NCBI GenBank assembly: GCA_963828015.1
Contig: CAWHCD010000006.1
Location: 496,001-560,000 of the forward strand
DNA from: CAVPUA01 sp963828015
GTDB taxonomy: Bacteria; Actinomycetota; Actinomycetes; Mycobacteriales; Jatrophihabitantaceae
Direction: 5' to 3'
DNA length: 64,000 nt
The position numbers and the translations under genes are program-made. Of the stretch, positions 60,671 through 64,000 are shown one piece after another (position 1 is the stretch's first letter; every line of letters begins with the position of its first letter). The notes beneath the pieces were generated by a model. That model had not been told where the DNA came from. It was given only the letters and a program-made list of their open reading frames with translations, and did no database searches.

Positions 60671-61486
60671 TCAGGAGAACAGGTCGACGACCGTCTTGGT
60701 CTTGAGGTCGTCCTTGAGCAGGTACTGGGCGGCGGCCTCCATGTGGGCCAACCAGTGCTTCTCGGCTCCGGTGGCGTCGCCGGCCTTGATCAGGTTGACG
60801 AAGCGCGTGTAGGAGCGGATCACCCGCTGGAAGCGTTCGGAAGGTTCGGAGGGGTAGCCCTGCGCGATCTTGGTGCGCAGATGGGTGGCGATGATGTCCT
60901 GCAGCACGGCGCCCTGGATGGCCAGTGTCTGGTTGCCGCTGCCCTGCAGGATCAGCTCGTGGAAGCGGTAGGTCAGTCGTGACCAGGCGTCGGGGTCGGG
61001 CACGAACGGCTTGCGGGCGCTGACCTCGACCTTGAGCTGCTCGACAACGTCGGTGAGCGCCGCGATGTCCTCGTCCGTGCGACGCAGCGCCAGCAGCCGG
61101 GCGCAGGGCGGCTCGGTGGTCATGCGGGCTTCGTAGACGTCGTTGACGGTGGTGCCCGAGATCTGCAGCAGCAGCCCGACGTAACGGGCGGCCACGGACA
61201 CGTCGGGGGCAATGACCTGCGCACCGCCGCGGCTGCCCCGCCGCACGCTGATCAACGCCTCGGCCTCGAGAATGCGGAAGGCCTCGCGCAACGTAGGGCG
61301 CGAGACGCCGTACTGCTCCATGAGCTGCACTTCCGGCGGCAGCGTCTGGCCGGGCCGCAACTCGCCCCGCACGATCTGGCGGCGTAGGTGCGTGGCGATG
61401 AGCTCAGCGGTCTTCGGGGCGCGCAGCACCGTGCCGATCTGGGTGCTCGCGCCGGTGGGAAGGTCCCCGTAGCGAAGGGTGCTCAT
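60671..61486 (-). CDS. GntR/FadR-family transcriptional regulator
   Basis: A 271-residue FadR-type regulator. N-terminal winged helix: IATHLRRQIVRGELRPGQTLPPEVQLMEQYGVSRPTLREAFRILEAEALI, the standard GntR motif. The C-terminal FCD ligand domain (residues ~120-260) has ARLLALRRTDEDIAALTDVVEQL and RLTYRFHELILQGSGNQ with metal-binding Asp/His positions. ATG 61486 is chosen; ATG 61498 is possible. Its own upstream region holds an inverted repeat (61508-61525), so autoregulation is likely. It may control the neighbouring SDR, acyl-CoA dehydrogenase or SnoaL-like genes. Confidence 0.9.
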   Translation of the reverse strand: MSTLRYGDLPTGASTQIGTVLRAPKTAELIATHLRRQIVRGELRPGQTLPPEVQLMEQYGVSRPTLREAFRILEAEALISVRRGSRGGAQVIAPDVSVAARYVGLLLQISGTTVNDVYEARMTTEPPCARLLALRRTDEDIAALTDVVEQLKVEVSARKPFVPDPDAWSRLTYRFHELILQGSGNQTLAIQGAVLQDIIATHLRTKIAQGYPSEPSERFQRVIRSYTRFVNLIKAGDATGAEKHWLAHMEAAAQYLLKDDLKTKTVVDLFS

Positions 61487-61507
61487 GATCGCCATCATAT
61501 CCGTTAA

Positions 61508-61525
61508 TTCGTTCAGATTAGCGAA
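61508..61525. promoter_or_regulatory. Inverted repeat before the GntR gene
   Basis: TTCGTT (61508-61513) and AGCGAA (61520-61525) form a 5-of-6 inverted repeat with 6-nt centre, 10-22 nt before the GntR start. On the minus strand it contains TTCGCTAATCTGA, close to TTCGCTAACTGA at 57748-57759 before the SDR-P450 operon, so both may bind the same regulator. Confidence 0.4.
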
Positions 61526-61557
61526 CCTATCGAGCGGATGAATCCGCGGCGGAGGCG

Positions 61558-62337
61558 CTAGTTGGCACCCTTCGGGGCGAAGCGCAGGCCACCGTCGAGG
61601 CGGATGGTCTCGCCGTTGAGATAGACGTTCTCGGCGATCTGCTGGGCCAGCAACGCGTACTCCTCGGCCCGGCCCATTCGCTTCGGGAAGGGCACGGCCG
61701 GTCCCCAGTAGGCCTGCAGTTCGGCCGGGTCGGCGTTGCGGAAGGCCGGCGTCAGGAAGGTGCCCGGGGCGATGGTGACGACGCGGATGCCGAGTGGACC
61801 GAGGTCGCGCGCCAGCGGCAGCGTCATGCCCACGATGCCGGCCTTGGCGGCGGCGTAGGCCGACTGCCCGATCGTGCCGTCGAAGGCCGCGATCGACGCG
61901 GTGTTGATGATGACGCCCCGCTCGCCCTCCTCCAGCGGCTCACTCTGGGCGATAGCCGCGGCGGCCAGCCGATCGATGTTGTAGGTCGCGTTCAGGAAGA
62001 TGTTGATCACCTTGGTGAACGACTCCTGCGGCGCGGGCTGGCTCTGCCGATCGAGCACGCGCGGGCCACCACCACCACCATGGGCGACGACGGCGATCCG
62101 CAGCGGACCGAGTTGCAGCGCGGCGTCAAGGGCCGCTTGCACGCTCGCCTCGTCGGTGACGTCGGTCTGCACGAAAGCCGCGCCCTCGCCGAGATCGCTG
62201 GCGACCGCGTTGCCCTTCTCCTCGTCCAGATCGCTGATGAGCACCTTGACGCCGCCCGCGTGCAAGCGCCGGGCGGTGGCCGCCCCGAACCCCCCGCCGC
62301 CTCCGGCGATGAACGCGACTGCTCCGCTGAGCTGCAT
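61558..62337 (-). CDS. Short-chain dehydrogenase (HSD10/3-hydroxyacyl-CoA dehydrogenase-like)
   Basis: A 259-residue SDR. The cofactor loop reads IAGGGGGFGAATARRL, a Gly-rich form of TGxxxGxG; VAHGGGGGPRVLDRQSQPAPQ replaces NNAG, which is an unusual loop. Ser in IINTASIAAFDG and YAAAKAGIVG give the catalytic residues. The FDG-x-GQSAYAAAK segment and the LPLARDLGPLGIRVVTIAPG end recall type II 17-beta-HSD/3-hydroxyacyl-CoA dehydrogenases, which fits beta-oxidation next to the acyl-CoA dehydrogenases. Divergent from them. Confidence 0.85.
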   Translation of the reverse strand: MQLSGAVAFIAGGGGGFGAATARRLHAGGVKVLISDLDEEKGNAVASDLGEGAAFVQTDVTDEASVQAALDAALQLGPLRIAVVAHGGGGGPRVLDRQSQPAPQESFTKVINIFLNATYNIDRLAAAAIAQSEPLEEGERGVIINTASIAAFDGTIGQSAYAAAKAGIVGMTLPLARDLGPLGIRVVTIAPGTFLTPAFRNADPAELQAYWGPAVPFPKRMGRAEEYALLAQQIAENVYLNGETIRLDGGLRFAPKGAN

Positions 62338-62393
62338 GCTGGTCCTTCCGGTTCGCGGCGCGTGGGTGAGCGCCCGCCTTGCCTTTAGAGTTG

Positions 62394-62415
62394 AATCAGT
62401 TGACTATACTATTGC
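62394..62415. promoter_or_regulatory. Candidate promoter region between divergent SDR and acyl-CoA dehydrogenase genes
   Basis: AT-rich stretch with AATCAGT (62394-62400) and a good -10-like TATACT (62405-62410) in front of the acyl-CoA dehydrogenase genes. AATCAGT followed by ACTATTGC also occurs in the divergent promoter at 48213-48229. A matching -35 is not clear. Confidence 0.3.
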
Positions 62416-62462
62416 TCCGAGCGCCGGAGCCATCCGCGAGCGCGACGAGGGAAGGTGACGAC

Positions 62463-63569
62463 ATCAGCCACGGCGAGGAGCACGAGGAATTACGCCAGGT
62501 GGTGCAGCGCTTCCTTCGAGAATCCTCATCGACTCGGGACATGCGGCGCTTGGTCGATTCCGGCCTGAGTCGTGACGATGCGGTGTGGGCGCAGATGGCC
62601 GAGCAGCTGGGATTGCAGGGTATTGCCATCCCGGTCGAGTACGGCGGGGCCGGCTACGGATCGGTCGAACTCGGCATTGTGGTCGAAGAGCTGGGCCGGG
62701 TCCTGGTGGTCGGACCGTACTTCGCCACCGTGGCCCTGGCCGCTCAACTGCTGGTCGCCAGCGACGACGAGGAGGCCAAACGTCGCTGGCTGCCGGGAAT
62801 CGCGGACGGATCACGGACGGCCACGGTCGCGATCGCCGAAGATTCCGGGTCCTGGGAACTGGCCGATGTGGCTGCCACCGCGCAACCCTGGGGCGAGCAA
62901 TGGCTGCTCAACGGCAGCAAGCTGTTCGTGATCGACGGTCACCGCGCGGACCTGGTTCTCGTGATCGCCCGGGCCGGCGATGGCCTGGGTGTCTTCGCCG
63001 TCGAGGCCGACGCCCCGGGCATGGAGCGCGCGCAGCTCGACACCCTGGATCCCACCCGCGAGTTGGCATCGGTCGCGCTGCACGACACACCGGCCACGCG
63101 TATTGGCAGGGGAGACGCGTCGAGCTGGCTGGTGGGCGCGCTGGATCTCATGCTGGCCGCGTCGGCGGCCGAGCAGATCGGCGGCGCGGCGGCCTGCCTG
63201 GACCTCGCGGTCGAGTACGCGAAGGTCCGTGAGCAGTTCGGCCGACCGATCGGCTCCTTCCAAGCGATCAAGCACAAGTGCGCCACCCTGCTGCTCGAGG
63301 TCGAATCGGGCCGCTCGGCGGCCTACTACGCGAGCGCGGCCGTGACCGCTCCCGGGCCTGAGGCGTCCATCGCCGCAGCGGTGGCCAAGGCGTACTGCTC
63401 GCAGGCCTTCACCCACGCCGCGAAGGAGTGCCTGCAGATTCACGGCGGAATCGGCTACACGTGGGAGCACGACGCGCACTTCTATCTGCGCCGGGCCAAA
63501 TCGTCGGAGTTGCTGTTCGGTTCACCTGCGCGCCAGCGGGCCCGCCTGGCCGACCTGGTCGGACTCTGA
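62463..63569 (+). CDS. Acyl-CoA dehydrogenase (FadE28-like subunit)
   Basis: An acyl-CoA dehydrogenase subunit of about 368 residues. N-terminal SHGEEHEELRQVVQRFLRES, GIAIPVEYGGAGYGSVELGIVVEELGRVLV, and C-terminal REQFGRPIGSFQAIKHKCATLLLEVESGRSAAYYAS, then ECLQIHGGIGYTWEHDAHFYLRRAK. The C-terminal EGT motif with the catalytic Glu is absent, as in the partner subunits of heteromeric steroid acyl-CoA dehydrogenases. The only start with good ribosome-site spacing (GAGGGAAGG) is ATC at 62463; in-frame TTG codons further up (62379) lie in the promoter. Coupled to the next gene by TGATG. Confidence 0.85.
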   Translation: MSHGEEHEELRQVVQRFLRESSSTRDMRRLVDSGLSRDDAVWAQMAEQLGLQGIAIPVEYGGAGYGSVELGIVVEELGRVLVVGPYFATVALAAQLLVASDDEEAKRRWLPGIADGSRTATVAIAEDSGSWELADVAATAQPWGEQWLLNGSKLFVIDGHRADLVLVIARAGDGLGVFAVEADAPGMERAQLDTLDPTRELASVALHDTPATRIGRGDASSWLVGALDLMLAASAAEQIGGAAACLDLAVEYAKVREQFGRPIGSFQAIKHKCATLLLEVESGRSAAYYASAAVTAPGPEASIAAAVAKAYCSQAFTHAAKECLQIHGGIGYTWEHDAHFYLRRAKSSELLFGSPARQRARLADLVGL

Positions 63570-64000
63570 TGAGCAGCGCGTCCGATCTCACGAGCGCGGA
63601 GAGCGATGAGGCTTTCCGCGCCCGGCTGCGCGCCTTCTTCGCCGAGCATCACCCGGGCGTGCCGCCCAAGGATCCCGAGCAGCGGGTGTCCTGGACCAAG
63701 GCCTGGCTGGCGACCCTGTTCGATCACCACTACGCCGGGCCAGCCTGGCCGAGCGAATACGGCGGCATGGGATTGTCCTTCGCCCATCAAGTGATCTATC
63801 ACGAGGAGTTTGCGAAGGCCCGGCTCCCGGCCCCATTGGGAACCGGCCTCGGCATCGCCGCGCCGACGATCATTCGCTACGGCACCGAGGAACAGAAGCG
63901 GCGCTGGCTGGCGCCGATGCTGCGCGGCGACACGGTGTGGGCGCAGGGCTACTCCGAGCCCGGAGCCGGCTCGGACCTGGCCAGCCTGCGCACGAGCGCG
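63569..64000 (+). CDS. Acyl-CoA dehydrogenase, N-terminal fragment
   Basis: The first 144 residues of a second acyl-CoA dehydrogenase, cut by the window end. It begins MSSASDLTSAESDEAF, then LRAFFAEHHPG, WPSEYGGMGLSFAHQVIYHEE, GIAAPTIIRYGTEEQKRRWLAPMLRGDTVWAQGYSEPGAGSDLASL, the typical middle-domain motif. Its ATG overlaps the stop of the preceding subunit, suggesting a heteromeric enzyme of two adjacent subunits. The catalytic region lies beyond the window. Confidence 0.9.
   Translation, partial: MSSASDLTSAESDEAFRARLRAFFAEHHPGVPPKDPEQRVSWTKAWLATLFDHHYAGPAWPSEYGGMGLSFAHQVIYHEEFAKARLPAPLGTGLGIAAPTIIRYGTEEQKRRWLAPMLRGDTVWAQGYSEPGAGSDLASLRTSA

Noticed and set aside
1..64000. tRNA, rRNA, CRISPR repeats, transposases, integrases or phage genes
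   Set aside because: None recognised on either strand by eye; the accessory look of the right half comes from catabolic operons without visible mobility genes.

Overview
The window is GC-rich DNA from an actinobacterium. The evidence is gene content: two F420/luciferase-fold oxidoreductases, two short-chain dehydrogenases with the glycine-rich signature of mycofactocin-coupled enzymes, a PAC2-family protein, a stand-alone LigD polymerase domain, an AfsR/SARP-type regulator, a DUF1707 protein, a histidine-type [3Fe-4S] ferredoxin beside a P450, and many GTG/TTG starts and 4-nt stop/start overlaps. It looks like a chromosome of a mycobacterial, frankial or sporichthyal type of soil organism; I cannot name a genus. 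I saw no tRNA, rRNA, CRISPR array, transposase or integrase.

Layout. 1-9.8 kb holds small stress and housekeeping genes: a DksA/TraR fragment, a VOC protein, a small C2H2-like zinc finger, an SPFH protein, a DUF1707 protein, an FAD monooxygenase, a DUF2255 protein, an HTH-nucleotidyltransferase/HEPN toxin-antitoxin-like pair, a DUF6924 protein, a lipoprotein and an SDR. 9.8-13.4 kb is a TetR-controlled Baeyer-Villiger monooxygenase operon, with a hydroxylaminobenzene-mutase-like membrane protein next to it. 13.4-35.6 kb is mixed: LigD polymerase domain, CBS protein, LLM oxidoreductase, TetR with amidohydrolase, a two-component system, a DUF2252 protein, a cupin, hydrolases, a glycosyltransferase coupled to a tiny Cys-rich protein, PAC2, an antiporter, a SARP regulator and an MFS pump.

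35.7-64 kb is a dense catabolic island. It contains two COG2159-type amidohydrolases (one frameshifted), two CaiB-type CoA transferases, three acyl-CoA dehydrogenases (two adjacent and coupled, the last cut by the window end), a DUF35-thiolase fusion resembling a retro-aldolase with its partner domain, mycofactocin-type SDRs, a ferredoxin-P450 pair, LLM and PNPOx-type enzymes, TIM-barrel isomerases, an isochorismatase-like protein and a branched-chain-type ABC importer (binding protein, LivH-LivM-LivG fusion, LivF). Read together these suggest import of a hydrophobic or branched carbon source, P450 hydroxylation, alcohol oxidation, CoA activation by transfer, dehydrogenation and retro-aldol/thiolytic cleavage. 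The arrangement resembles steroid side-chain (igr-like) catabolism but the substrate is unknown.

Two observations stand out. First, an inverted repeat TCAG-N12-ACTG occurs in three promoter regions of the island (37782, 40093, 57739), one of them just upstream of a TetR gene, which suggests a local regulon. Second, three minus-strand genes between 35.7 and 40.0 kb (amidohydrolase, TetR, SDR) each carry apparent frameshifts, so that part of the island is either decaying or contains assembly indels.
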